NCBI RefSeq assembly: GCF_014297285.1
Contig: NZ_JACOQI010000016.1
Span: 8,110-72,109 of the forward strand
Direction of reading: 5' to 3'
Source: Dysosmobacter segnis
GTDB taxonomy: Bacteria > Bacillota > Clostridia > Oscillospirales > Oscillospiraceae
DNA length: 64,000 nucleotides
The notes under the pieces were generated by a model. It was given only the letters and a program-made list of their open reading frames with translations, searched no databases and was not told the DNA's origin. The position numbers and the translations under genes were made by a program. Positions 44,516 through 51,932 of this stretch are shown piece after piece (within the stretch, counting starts at the first letter, position 1; each line of letters starts with the position of its first letter).

Positions 44516-45806
44516 CTCCCAGCAGAAAAAAGATGTCTTTTCTCAAGTAGCGAAGCTGACAGGTAAAATTGCAGATAAAACGTTGGAACAGCTTGAGCGT
44601 GAAGGCGTATTCGTATTTCCCGAAACCGTAAAGGACGCAGAGGATATTACACAAGATCAGATGATTCTCCAAAGCGTCAATGACACCTATCGCTCCGGCA
44701 ATGTAATGGGCTTTCTCGGCTACGGTGATGAGCGGCTTGTGATCGAGTCCCGCTTTTGCGGAGAGGGGGAAGATTACTTTTTCCAGTATCTTTTAGACAA
44801 AGTTCTGGACTTTCCCAATATAGTAGATTTGGATTCCGACGCCAATCAAGATAATCGGCTGTTCAATTTTTTGTTGTTCCTGTTTCCATATTACCTCAAA
44901 TCGGCGATGCGGAAGGGCTTGTTCAAGAAGTATATCCGTCATAGGTATAATGACGGATATGTAAAAGGCACCATTGATGTCGCAAGGCATATAGAAAAGA
45001 ACACCCCGTTTGTAGGTAATATTGCATACAGCCAGCGAGAGTTTTCGTATGATAACAGTCTGATGGAGCTGGTGCGGCATACAATAGAGTTTATCAAAAG
45101 AAAGCCTTACGGAAATAAACTTCTGATCAAAGTGAAAGACGAGGTAAAACTCGTTATAGATGCGACTTCAGAATATGAGCCGTGTGACAGGCAGAAAATT
45201 ATTGAGCAAAACAAAAAGAATACTGTCCGACACGCTTATTTCAGAGAGTATCTTGCATTGCAGCGGTTGTGCCTTTTGATTCTCCAACATCAGAAACACC
45301 AAATCGGGGCAGGGGCGAGACAGATATATGGCATCCTGTTCGATGGAGCATGGTTATGGGAGGAATACGTCAATTCGCTGATAGAAGATGTGTTTTATCA
45401 CCCAATGAATAAAGGCGGTAAAGGCGCGCAGAGATTGTTTGATGGAAATGTGGGATTGATCTATCCTGATTTCATCAGCCGGAACAGTGAGATGAGAATT
45501 ATTGCCGATGCCAAGTATAAGCCGATTGATAACATTGGCAATCGAGATTATTTACAGGTGCTTGCCTATATGTTCCGTTTTGATGCAAAGGCTGGCTACT
45601 ATCTCTATCCAGAAGTGGAAGACTCTGACGATTTGAAATTGTGGTTGAATCGTGGTTTGACCTATGAGAAAAATGTTATGGCGCGTGATGACATCAGCGT
45701 TACCAAGCATGGCCTGAAAATTCCCGTGGATGCGCTAAATTACAATGAATTTTCTGCGAGAATAAAAACCTGCGAACAAGAATTCAAAAGTGCGCTAATA
45801 TTTTAA
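44490..45806 (+). CDS. mcrC: McrC nuclease subunit
   Basis: About 438 aa; in-frame starts at 44481 (GTG), 44484 and 44490 are possible, and AGAGG favours 44490. The C-terminal PD-(D/E)XK core is visible (LIYPDFISRNSEMRIIADAKYK, near residues 325-350). It stimulates McrB GTPase and cuts DNA. It forms a two-gene operon with mcrB ending in a strong terminator. McrBC complements the two type I systems by attacking modified incoming DNA. Confidence 0.92.
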   Translation: MKLLRIKDNSQQKKDVFSQVAKLTGKIADKTLEQLEREGVFVFPETVKDAEDITQDQMILQSVNDTYRSGNVMGFLGYGDERLVIESRFCGEGEDYFFQYLLDKVLDFPNIVDLDSDANQDNRLFNFLLFLFPYYLKSAMRKGLFKKYIRHRYNDGYVKGTIDVARHIEKNTPFVGNIAYSQREFSYDNSLMELVRHTIEFIKRKPYGNKLLIKVKDEVKLVIDATSEYEPCDRQKIIEQNKKNTVRHAYFREYLALQRLCLLILQHQKHQIGAGARQIYGILFDGAWLWEEYVNSLIEDVFYHPMNKGGKGAQRLFDGNVGLIYPDFISRNSEMRIIADAKYKPIDNIGNRDYLQVLAYMFRFDAKAGYYLYPEVEDSDDLKLWLNRGLTYEKNVMARDDISVTKHGLKIPVDALNYNEFSARIKTCEQEFKSALIF

Positions 45807-45837
45807 CTGTTCAAAGAAGTGCGTACTTAAATAAGAA

Positions 45838-45871
45838 AACAGCCCCTGAAATCGAATGATTTCAGGGGCTG
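45838..45871. terminator. Terminator shared by mcrC and tRNA-Pro
   Basis: ACAGCCCCTGAAATC/GATTTCAGGGGCTGT with loop GAAT; lies between convergent mcrC and tRNA-Pro. Confidence 0.88.
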
Positions 45872-45947
45872 TGGTCCGAGATGGGAGACTCGAACTCCCG
45901 ACATCTTGCTCCCAAAGCAAGCGCGCTACCAACTGCGCTAATCCCGG
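45872..45947 (-). tRNA. tRNA-Pro(TGG)
   Basis: Complete cloverleaf on the minus strand: acceptor CCGGGAT/ATCTCGG (one G-T pair), D arm GCGC...GCGC, anticodon stem CTTGC/GCAAG with loop TTTGGGA (anticodon TGG), T arm GGGAG-TTCGAGT-CTCCC, discriminator A and encoded CCA. The 5' half is duplicated upstream at 46099-46139 (decayed) and 46322-46362 (exact), showing repeated integration at this gene. Confidence 0.95.
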
Positions 45948-46098
45948 ATTTAGGTTTTGAGTTTTGCGCCAGATGTGGTCAAACATGTGGTCAGGCGGTT
46001 TTTTTGACCACCTCGGCTTGCGGGGAAAGTGCCTGTATCGCAGGCGTGTCAATGGATTACGAGGATAGCGTTTTCCGGCTTGAAGGGGAAGCGACCCG

Positions 46099-46139
46099 CT
46101 CCCAAACCAGGCGCGATACCAACTTCGCTATACCCGGAT
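46099..46139 (-). pseudogene. Decayed tRNA-Pro 5' half (integration scar)
   Basis: 41 bp matching the 5' half of the intact tRNA-Pro with 6 mismatches, ending exactly at the anticodon loop. The DNA between it and the intact tRNA includes TGTGGTCA repeats (near 45973 and 45985). Confidence 0.85.
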
Positions 46140-46321
46140 ATTCAATTTCTGTCATTATACCACGACGAAGGGGAAAATCAAAGATTTTTCTGTCTGTGGT
46201 CAATCCTGTGGTCAAAGCCGCTTTTATGCCGTTTTCCGCAATCGGGGAAAATCCCGCAATCGCAGGTGTCACAAGACTTTGCGGCGTTTCGCCTTGCCCT
46301 GTCCCGGATACAACCACGGCA

Positions 46322-46362
46322 CTCCCAAAGCAAGCGCGCTACCAACTGCGCTAATCCCGGAT
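46322..46362 (-). pseudogene. Exact tRNA-Pro 5' half (integration scar)
   Basis: 41 bp identical to 45909-45949, from upstream of the 5' end to the anticodon loop, followed by unrelated DNA instead of a 3' half. Probably the original host 5' half displaced by an insertion. TGTGGTCA...TGTGGTCA (about 46195-46215) lies in the adjoining scar. Confidence 0.88.
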
Positions 46363-46541
46363 ATGAAATTCAGACTGATCCGACGGCCGGATGTTCTAAC
46401 TCAGGAGTGTGTTTGCAAATGGCTACGCCACAGAACCTGACCGCAGTACACGTGGCTTGCCGCAAAAGGACGGAATGCAGACGAAAGACTATCCTCTATT
46501 TTACTGAAATCTGCCGCAAAGTCAAGTCCTATATAGAAGAA
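46363..46541. other. Spacer between tRNA-Pro scar and Cys-rich peptide gene
   Basis: No gene or clear signal recognised; short frames crossing the tRNA fragments are spurious translations. Confidence 0.5.
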
Positions 46542-46567
46542 GCCCCGTGCCCTTATGGGCACGGGGC
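46542..46567. terminator. Terminator of the Cys-rich peptide gene
   Basis: GCCCCGTGCCC/GGGCACGGGGC with loop TTAT, just beyond the stop of the minus-strand gene. Confidence 0.85.
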
Positions 46568-46574
46568 ATTGATC

Positions 46575-46718
46575 TTAGCAACCGCAGCCGCTATTGCAGC
46601 CGCAGCCGTTGTTGCAGCCGCCCCAACCGCCGCTGCCGCAGCAGCACCAGATGATGATCAGCAGAATGATGATCCAGCAGCAGTTCCCGCCGCCTCCGCA
46701 ACCGTTATTACAGCACAT
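46575..46718 (-). CDS. Tiny Cys/Gly-rich membrane peptide (HCB13-like)
   Basis: 47 aa from the ATG at 46718, preceded by AGGAGG at good spacing. Composition: MCCNNGCGGGGNCC, a hydrophobic helix WIIILLIIIW, then Cys/Gly/Asn repeats (CNNGCGCNSGCGC). Similar peptides in Clostridia are labelled chorion class high-cysteine HCB protein 13; their function is unknown, and surface or spore-coat roles are only guesses. Own terminator, monocistronic. Confidence 0.7.
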   Translation of the reverse strand: MCCNNGCGGGGNCCWIIILLIIIWCCCGSGGWGGCNNGCGCNSGCGC

Positions 46719-46806
46719 ATCGGAACCTCCTATGAGATCGAGATGTAGACCGTTCATGCGGTCTCAATCCATAGTATGTGCCCCGGTGAAGAAGGTGCGA
46801 AATTTT

Positions 46807-47889
46807 TTAGAGGCGCTCACTCTTGACCAGCTTCCACGAGCTGCGCCACTCGTCTCTGGTAAAAACGCCCAGGTCCATCAAGTAGTCGGCCAGAGACTGG
46901 CTGCCGTCAGGCAGGTCAGCCTCCAAGGCGTAATAGGAGATGTACACAAGCTGCGCCCGCAGGAAGGCGGCGCTTTGCAGCATGGCAGCGTCACCGTCGG
47001 TCAGGACACCGGCGTTCACGGCTCGGAGCAGGGTATCGGACAGATCCTTGTTGGCAGCGGAGCTGTATCCCATGGCCCGGAGCACGAATTCTGTGTACTG
47101 ATAGGCGTTGACAGCCCCAGCAGGCTTGAAGGATGTGGCTGTGTAGCCGTTCGTATAGCCCTTTTCGTAGGCGTAGCCCACATAATGCTCCGCCTGAGAG
47201 CCTTTCTCAATGTCCTTGAACGGCGTAGTTCCAGACCAGGCCAGCGCCTGCTCCTCCTCGCCCAAGACCCGGATGAACATGATGAGGGCCTGAAGGCGGG
47301 TGGGGGCAGCCTCCAGATCAAAGCCCTCGCCGTAGCCGGTGAAAGTGCCCTTGAACAAATGCAGGGACTTCAGGGCGGCGGCCATGGCGTTGTAGTCCGG
47401 CCGGTCGGAATAGGAGAAGGCGTACTGCCCCTGATAGTCTACCACTGCGGTTTCGGAGGTGACGGTATAGGCGGCGGTGGTGTCCTCGGCGGTCAGATAG
47501 CGGTGGTTGGCGGTGAGATTCGTACCGCTGGGAACCACAGCTCCGGTGGTAACATCCACCACAGCGCCGGATTTATAGGTCACGCGCCCGCGGCCGGCCA
47601 GCAGCAGAACGCCGGTACCTGTGACGCCGTGAAGCGTGTCACCCTCCTTGAGGCGGGTCTCCTGCCAGGTGGCAGTTGCCTCGCCTACCTCACCGTTTTT
47701 CAGACGTTCGGCCAACGCTTTGTCCGACTGCTCCAATGCCTGATCGATTTTTTTCTCTGCGCGTTGAGAAAATTCACCGTTCAGGTAAGAAAGGGATGCC
47801 AGCGGATCTCCCGCGTCCCCGGCGGCACCGACCCAGACGGCAGAGGCCAGAAGCGCGCATACGGATAGGAACAGGACCAGCTTTTTCAT
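46807..47889 (-). CDS. Secreted S-layer-homology (SLH) domain protein
   Basis: 360 aa. Signal peptide about 1-22 (MKKLVLFLSVCALLASAVWV, GAAG). Residues about 25-150 resemble a FecR-like beta region (EGDTLHGVTGTGVLLLAGRG). Three SLH-like units follow from about 180: ALKSLHLFKGTFTGYGEGF, YEKGYTNGYTATSFKPAG and a C-terminal unit. SLH domains bind secondary cell-wall polymers, so this is a wall-anchored protein. It lies just downstream of rex on the same strand; co-transcription is possible, as the gap is 14 bp. Confidence 0.85.
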   Translation of the reverse strand: MKKLVLFLSVCALLASAVWVGAAGDAGDPLASLSYLNGEFSQRAEKKIDQALEQSDKALAERLKNGEVGEATATWQETRLKEGDTLHGVTGTGVLLLAGRGRVTYKSGAVVDVTTGAVVPSGTNLTANHRYLTAEDTTAAYTVTSETAVVDYQGQYAFSYSDRPDYNAMAAALKSLHLFKGTFTGYGEGFDLEAAPTRLQALIMFIRVLGEEEQALAWSGTTPFKDIEKGSQAEHYVGYAYEKGYTNGYTATSFKPAGAVNAYQYTEFVLRAMGYSSAANKDLSDTLLRAVNAGVLTDGDAAMLQSAAFLRAQLVYISYYALEADLPDGSQSLADYLMDLGVFTRDEWRSSWKLVKSERL

Positions 47890-47903
47890 GGGGAGTTCCT
47901 TTC

Positions 47904-48533
47904 TCAGTGATTGGCGATGCGGTAACTCAGGGTCAGAAGGCTGTCGGCAAAGTGAATGTTTTCAAACTGAACATCCGGATTGGGGCTGGACAGTTCCACA
48001 TTGGTGAAGTTCCAGAAGCCCCGGATGCCAAGGTCAATCAACCGGTTGGCGGTAGCCTGTGCCACAGCCTGAGGAATGGTCAGAACAACAACGTCCACGG
48101 CGTGGCGCTTGATGTAGGACTCCAACTCATCGGTCGAATAAACGGGGATGCCGTTGATCTGTGTATCGATCACATCGGGAGAGACGTCAAAGGAGGCGTC
48201 CACGGTGAAGCCGGTGTTTTCAAAGGGGAAGTTGTTCAGCAATGCGCGGCCCAGGTTGCCGACGCCGATCATGATGAGATGGTGATCGTTGTCCACACCC
48301 AGAATGTGACCAATCTCGGAACGGAGTTCTTCAACGTTGTATCCATATCCCTGCTGGCCAAACTCACCGAAACAACTGAAATCCTGACGGATCTGAGAAG
48401 CGGTAATATTCATTTCCTGCCCCAGAGAGTGGGAGGAAGTGCGGACAATGCCGCGGTGATAAAGATCGGTTAGCTGCCGGTAATACCGGGGAAGCCGACG
48501 AATGACGGCGTCCGAGATATTTTCTTTTTTCAT
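47904..48533 (-). CDS. rex: Redox-sensing transcriptional repressor Rex
   Basis: 209 aa from the ATG at 48533 (AGGTGG upstream; the in-frame GTG at 48545 lies in that RBS). N-terminal winged HTH (IRRLPRYYRQLTDLYHRGI; TASQIRQDFSCFGEFGQQGYGYNV) and C-terminal Rossmann NAD(H)-binding domain (MIGVGNLGRALLN) with the domain-swapped end. Rex represses fermentation and electron-transfer genes when NADH is low. No Rex operator was recognised in this window. Marker of the conserved chromosome. Confidence 0.95.
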   Translation of the reverse strand: MKKENISDAVIRRLPRYYRQLTDLYHRGIVRTSSHSLGQEMNITASQIRQDFSCFGEFGQQGYGYNVEELRSEIGHILGVDNDHHLIMIGVGNLGRALLNNFPFENTGFTVDASFDVSPDVIDTQINGIPVYSTDELESYIKRHAVDVVVLTIPQAVAQATANRLIDLGIRGFWNFTNVELSSPNPDVQFENIHFADSLLTLSYRIANH

Positions 48534-48648
48534 GATTTGATCCACCTGCTTTGAAAAAATATGTTATCACTATTTTAAAATAAAATGCCGGACTTGTCAA
48601 ATTTTTTAACAATCTTTGCCGGGATAAAAATTTTTTGCTAAGAAAGGC

Positions 48649-48677
48649 TTTACATGACCGAAAAAATCTGTTATACT
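48649..48677 (+). promoter_or_regulatory. Promoter of the tRNA-Arg locus
   Basis: TTTACA, 17 bp, TATACT, 49 bp before the truncated tRNA-Arg copy. The intact tRNA lies 169 bp further on, so its transcription now has to pass through the scar. Confidence 0.7.
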
Positions 48678-48720
48678 ATCGAGCGATGTGTAAGGGGACT
48701 ATCTCTTGCCGGAACAACCG

Positions 48721-48764
48721 AATACGCGCCCGTAGCTCAGTTGGATAGAGCGTTAGACTCCGAC
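48721..48764 (+). pseudogene. Truncated tRNA-Arg 5' half (integration scar)
   Basis: 44 bp identical to 48890-48933: the 5' half of tRNA-Arg up to the anticodon loop, then unrelated sequence. Direct repeat at 169-bp offset. Same type of scar as at tRNA-Pro. Confidence 0.9.
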
Positions 48765-48849
48765 ATTTCAGGTGTCTCCAGTTGAGATATGGCGCAAAGC
48801 ATTGCCACACCTGCGTTTGCGGGAACGGCAGAGAAAAAATAGTTAGTTG

Positions 48850-48871
48850 TTGACTACTATTTGACTACTAT
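48850..48871 (+). repeat. Perfect 11-bp tandem repeat, candidate integrase arm site
   Basis: TTGACTACTAT twice without a gap, within the 125-bp scar. The complementary strand, ATAGTAGTCAA, resembles Tn916-type DR2 arm repeats, and paired repeats also occur in the tRNA-Pro scars. Confidence 0.6.
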
Positions 48872-48894
48872 CGCAGAAACCCACAATCAAATAC

Positions 48895-48971
48895 GCGCCC
48901 GTAGCTCAGTTGGATAGAGCGTTAGACTCCGACTCTAAAGGCCGCTGGTTCGAATCCAGTCGGGCGTACCA
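48895..48971 (+). tRNA. tRNA-Arg(CCG)
   Basis: Acceptor GCGCCCG/CGGGCGT (first pair G-T), D arm GCTC...GAGC, anticodon stem TTAGA/TCTAA, loop CTCCGAC (anticodon CCG), T arm GCTGG-TTCGAAT-CCAGT, encoded CCA. The 5' half is duplicated upstream at 48721-48764. Confidence 0.95.
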
Positions 48972-49005
48972 AAAAGGATGATTTCTTATGAAATCATCCT
49001 TTTTT
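48971..49005. terminator. Terminator of tRNA-Arg
   Basis: AAAAAGGATGATTTC/GAAATCATCCTTTTT with loop TTAT directly after CCA. Confidence 0.9.
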
Positions 49006-49035
49006 ATTCGTGGGTGAGCGATTTGCAAGTTGGGA

Positions 49036-49338
49036 TCAAATGTCCTGTTCTGTCAGGCGGCAGATGTGTTCTTCTTCCTCTAACTCGAAGGAGTAGAGCC
49101 CACCTGCCTCCAGCTCTTTCGCCATGCCCCACGCCAGCTTGAAGCCCGCTGTGAAGCTCATCAGTGTGGACTCAGCCAGCAATGCGTTCTGTGCGTCCAA
49201 CAGCCGCAGTAGTTTCTTCCGTCCTGCGGCATCCATGTCCTGCCGCAGTTCCGCTTGGACACGGTCGACCTGTGCGTCCAGTTCTGGATGTGGCTGCCGG
49301 TCGAAACGCTTTTGCAGAGCCTTCATGTAGTCGTACAT
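49036..49338 (-). CDS. DUF6809-family small protein (IME-3)
   Basis: 100 aa, about 85-90% identical to the IME-2 protein at 39089 and preceded by the same leader (AAAAAGGAGGTGCCGC). Last gene of IME-3, downstream of its integrases. The DNA similarity extends from the leader to the stop (about 340 bp), so the copies share a recent origin although the adjacent integrases are of different types. Confidence 0.78.
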   Translation of the reverse strand: MYDYMKALQKRFDRQPHPELDAQVDRVQAELRQDMDAAGRKKLLRLLDAQNALLAESTLMSFTAGFKLAWGMAKELEAGGLYSFELEEEEHICRLTEQDI

Positions 49339-49423
49339 CGCGGCACCTCCTTTTTGGCAACCACAACACATACCACAACTCGGCGCACAAAGCTACTGCA
49401 ATTTTCCAATGTGCTGATCATAT

Positions 49424-50596
49424 TCATATCTCCAGCATCCCTTGCAGTTCCGCACTGGCGGCCTTTTTGTTCTTGTCGAAGGCGTGGGTGTAGATGTCCA
49501 GCGTGGTGGAGGGCTGGCTGTGGCCGAGGATGCCCGCCACCGTGGCGACATCCGTGCCGCCCGCGATCATCAGACTGGCGGCGGTGTGCCGGAGGGAATG
49601 GACGTTCAGCTCCTGCGGCAGGCCGTTCTTCTTGAGGATCAGCTTGAAGCGGTAGGTGAAGGTGGTGGGCGTCATGGGGAGCTGCGCTCCCTGACGGCGG
49701 AACAGGAAGTCATCGGTGGTCAGTTTTCTCTGGTCATAGGTTTCGGTGATGTATGCGCATTCCTGCCGGTACTCCCGCAGAAGACTTTCCATCTCAGCGG
49801 AGAAGTACACATAGCGATCACCCGCGCGGGTCTTGGGTTCCTTGACGAAGATTTCCTCGTCCGTCACCTTGACCGCGTTGCGGCAGATGTGGATGGAACG
49901 CTGCTCCCAATCAATGTCGCACCATTTCAATCCGCAGCACTCACCCCGCCGCATTCCTGTGGCGATGATGAGCTTGAAGTAGGTCTCATACTTGATGCTC
50001 TCGCCCTCCAGCGCGGTGATGATCTTCTGCGCCGTTTCCTCGTCCGCGATCTTCTTTTCACACTTGCGCCCGGCGTAGCGGTAGGTGCGCCACGCCGGAT
50101 TATGCGAAAGAAAGCCACCCTCCACGGCATCAGAGAGGATGCTGCACAGCGTAGCGTACACGCCCTCAATGGTGTACTCGGAGAGTGGCTTTTTCGTGTC
50201 GGGACTGATGACTTTTCGCAGTTCTGCGTAGAAATTCCGGAAGTGCTCCGGCCGCAGTTCGGTGAGCTTGTAGTGACCCAGCGCCGGGAGGATGCGTTCG
50301 ATGTCCTGCCGGTCACGGCGAATGGTGGACTTCGCCAGCTTGCCGGGGGCGATGTCCGTCAGCCACAGGTCGATGTATTTTGCCAGCGTGAGCTGCTGGA
50401 CGGGCTGCGGCGCATGGCGGCACTCCCGCTCAAAGAGGACTGCCTGTTCATTGAGCCACTTTTCGACCTGCCTGGGTGTCAGCTCCTCCGGCGGGTGGAC
50501 GGTTTTCTGCTGGGGCTTGATGCGTTTGCCGTTGTAGTCATAGCCCATGGAGACCACGATGAGATAGCTGCTGCCGCGCTTGCGGATGCTTGCCAT
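49424..50596 (-). CDS. int: Tyrosine integrase of IME-3 (downstream of pair)
   Basis: 390 aa. N-terminal arm-binding domain (SIRKRGSSYLIVVSMGYDYNG), core-binding domain (about 75-170), catalytic residues in ATGMRRGEC, HSLRHTA, LGHSQPSTTL and DIYTH. Second of two integrases in tandem; a 129-bp gap separates them. Differs clearly from the IME-1 and IME-2 enzymes. Confidence 0.92.
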   Translation of the reverse strand: MASIRKRGSSYLIVVSMGYDYNGKRIKPQQKTVHPPEELTPRQVEKWLNEQAVLFERECRHAPQPVQQLTLAKYIDLWLTDIAPGKLAKSTIRRDRQDIERILPALGHYKLTELRPEHFRNFYAELRKVISPDTKKPLSEYTIEGVYATLCSILSDAVEGGFLSHNPAWRTYRYAGRKCEKKIADEETAQKIITALEGESIKYETYFKLIIATGMRRGECCGLKWCDIDWEQRSIHICRNAVKVTDEEIFVKEPKTRAGDRYVYFSAEMESLLREYRQECAYITETYDQRKLTTDDFLFRRQGAQLPMTPTTFTYRFKLILKKNGLPQELNVHSLRHTAASLMIAGGTDVATVAGILGHSQPSTTLDIYTHAFDKNKKAASAELQGMLEI

Positions 50597-50724
50597 AAAA
50601 ATGACCTCTCTTTCATTTGACCTCGGTACAGTTGAGGCTTATTTTGCAAGCACAACATACCGCAAGCACGGCGGCAAAGCTATCCTTAATTTTGAGGAAA
50701 AATGATTTTCTACGAAAGCAACAA

Positions 50725-51930
50725 TCATGCGCTGTGCCGCTTCGGAGAACAGGCGGCGAGATTGAAAATCTGTCCGCCGTCCGGACGGAGCATGGTGAGC
50801 ATGGAGTCTGCCGCCTGCTCCTTCTGCGCCTGCTGCGGGTGGCAGTAGGTGCGCTCTAAGAAACCGGTGTCCGCGTGCCCCACGAGGTCTGCTACTGTCT
50901 GCTTGTCCACGCCGCAGTGCAACAGCGATGTCACGAAGTAGTGCCGCAGGGTGTGAAGGTGGTACTCCCGCGGAAAGCCGATGGCGGCATAGATCTTCCG
51001 CAGCCGCTTGGTGAAAGTGTCCGGGTGGATGAGTTGCCCCTGCTCATCAGTGAAGAGGTAGGGGCTGAGCCTGCGGCGCTGCTTGTCCGCCTCCATCTGC
51101 TTGCGGCGCTTGTAGGTCAAGAGAATGCCCCGCAGGTCGGAGGAGAGATAGACTTCACGGCTCTTGCCGTTTTTGGTGCTGCCTTCCACGATGCCCTTGC
51201 CGGGAACGCTGCTGCGGGAGCGGCTGACGGTGAGCAGCAGACCGTTTTGCGTGACGGTGAAATCAGACCACTGCAGAGCGCACAGCTCGCCCCGGCGGCA
51301 GCCGGTGTACATGGAGAGCAGGTAGAACAGGCGGTAGTGCCGCGGCTCCTTTGACAGCGCGTCCAGCAGCTTTTCCACCTCGCTTCGCGTGGGGATGCGC
51401 TGCACCGTGCGCCGCGGTATGGGGAGGTCTAACATCCGCGCGGGATTCTTCTCGATGATCTCGTTGCGCTTGGCGTCGCTGAGCACGGCGGAGACCACGG
51501 AGAGGTACCGCTGCGCGGTGGATTCGTTGATGCGCTTTCCGTGGTGCTTGCGCTTGCGCAGCTCGGAGAGCATATTTTCCAGTGCCATCGGTCGGAGCTT
51601 GTTGAGGCGGATGCCGCCGATCATGGGATACACCACCTCCAGCATCCGCCGGTATGCAGCGATGGTGCTGGGGGCGTATTTCGTTTGCCGCTCCAGCCAG
51701 CGGGAGGCGAATTCCTCGAAGGTCATCTCGCCGTCCTCGGCGTAGTCGGTCTTGAAGCTGCGCTCCAGCTCCTCGGCGGCGTGGGCGACATACTGCCCAA
51801 TGCCGCGCTTGGGGACACCGGGCGGGACTTGGATGGTCTTCGCCTTGCTGATCTTTTTGCCGTTGGGCCGGTAGCCGTTGCTGACGGTGATCTTATATCG
51901 CCGCTCATCCAATTGCTTGATGCTTGCCAT
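50725..51930 (-). CDS. int: Tyrosine integrase of IME-3 (upstream of pair)
   Basis: 401 aa. Arm-binding N terminus (YKITVSNGYRPNGKKI), catalytic residues in YTGCRRGEL, HTLRHYF, VGHADTGFLE and nucleophile Tyr in RTYCH. It starts 3 bp after the relaxase stop. Tandem integrases also occur in IME-2, so paired recombinases may be a property of this element group. Confidence 0.92.
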   Translation of the reverse strand: MASIKQLDERRYKITVSNGYRPNGKKISKAKTIQVPPGVPKRGIGQYVAHAAEELERSFKTDYAEDGEMTFEEFASRWLERQTKYAPSTIAAYRRMLEVVYPMIGGIRLNKLRPMALENMLSELRKRKHHGKRINESTAQRYLSVVSAVLSDAKRNEIIEKNPARMLDLPIPRRTVQRIPTRSEVEKLLDALSKEPRHYRLFYLLSMYTGCRRGELCALQWSDFTVTQNGLLLTVSRSRSSVPGKGIVEGSTKNGKSREVYLSSDLRGILLTYKRRKQMEADKQRRRLSPYLFTDEQGQLIHPDTFTKRLRKIYAAIGFPREYHLHTLRHYFVTSLLHCGVDKQTVADLVGHADTGFLERTYCHPQQAQKEQAADSMLTMLRPDGGQIFNLAACSPKRHSA

Positions 51931-51932
51931 TT

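Noticed and set aside
45881..46354. 157-codon frame reading GDSNSRHLAPKASALP
   Set aside because: Well-known spurious translation of a tRNA-Pro gene and its scars.
46594..47868. 424-codon plus-strand frame opposite the SLH protein and the Cys-rich peptide
   Set aside because: Low-complexity antisense of a secreted protein with clear signal peptide and SLH motifs.
49442..50620. 392-codon plus-strand frame opposite an IME-3 integrase
   Set aside because: Shadow frame; the minus strand encodes the integrase catalytic residues.
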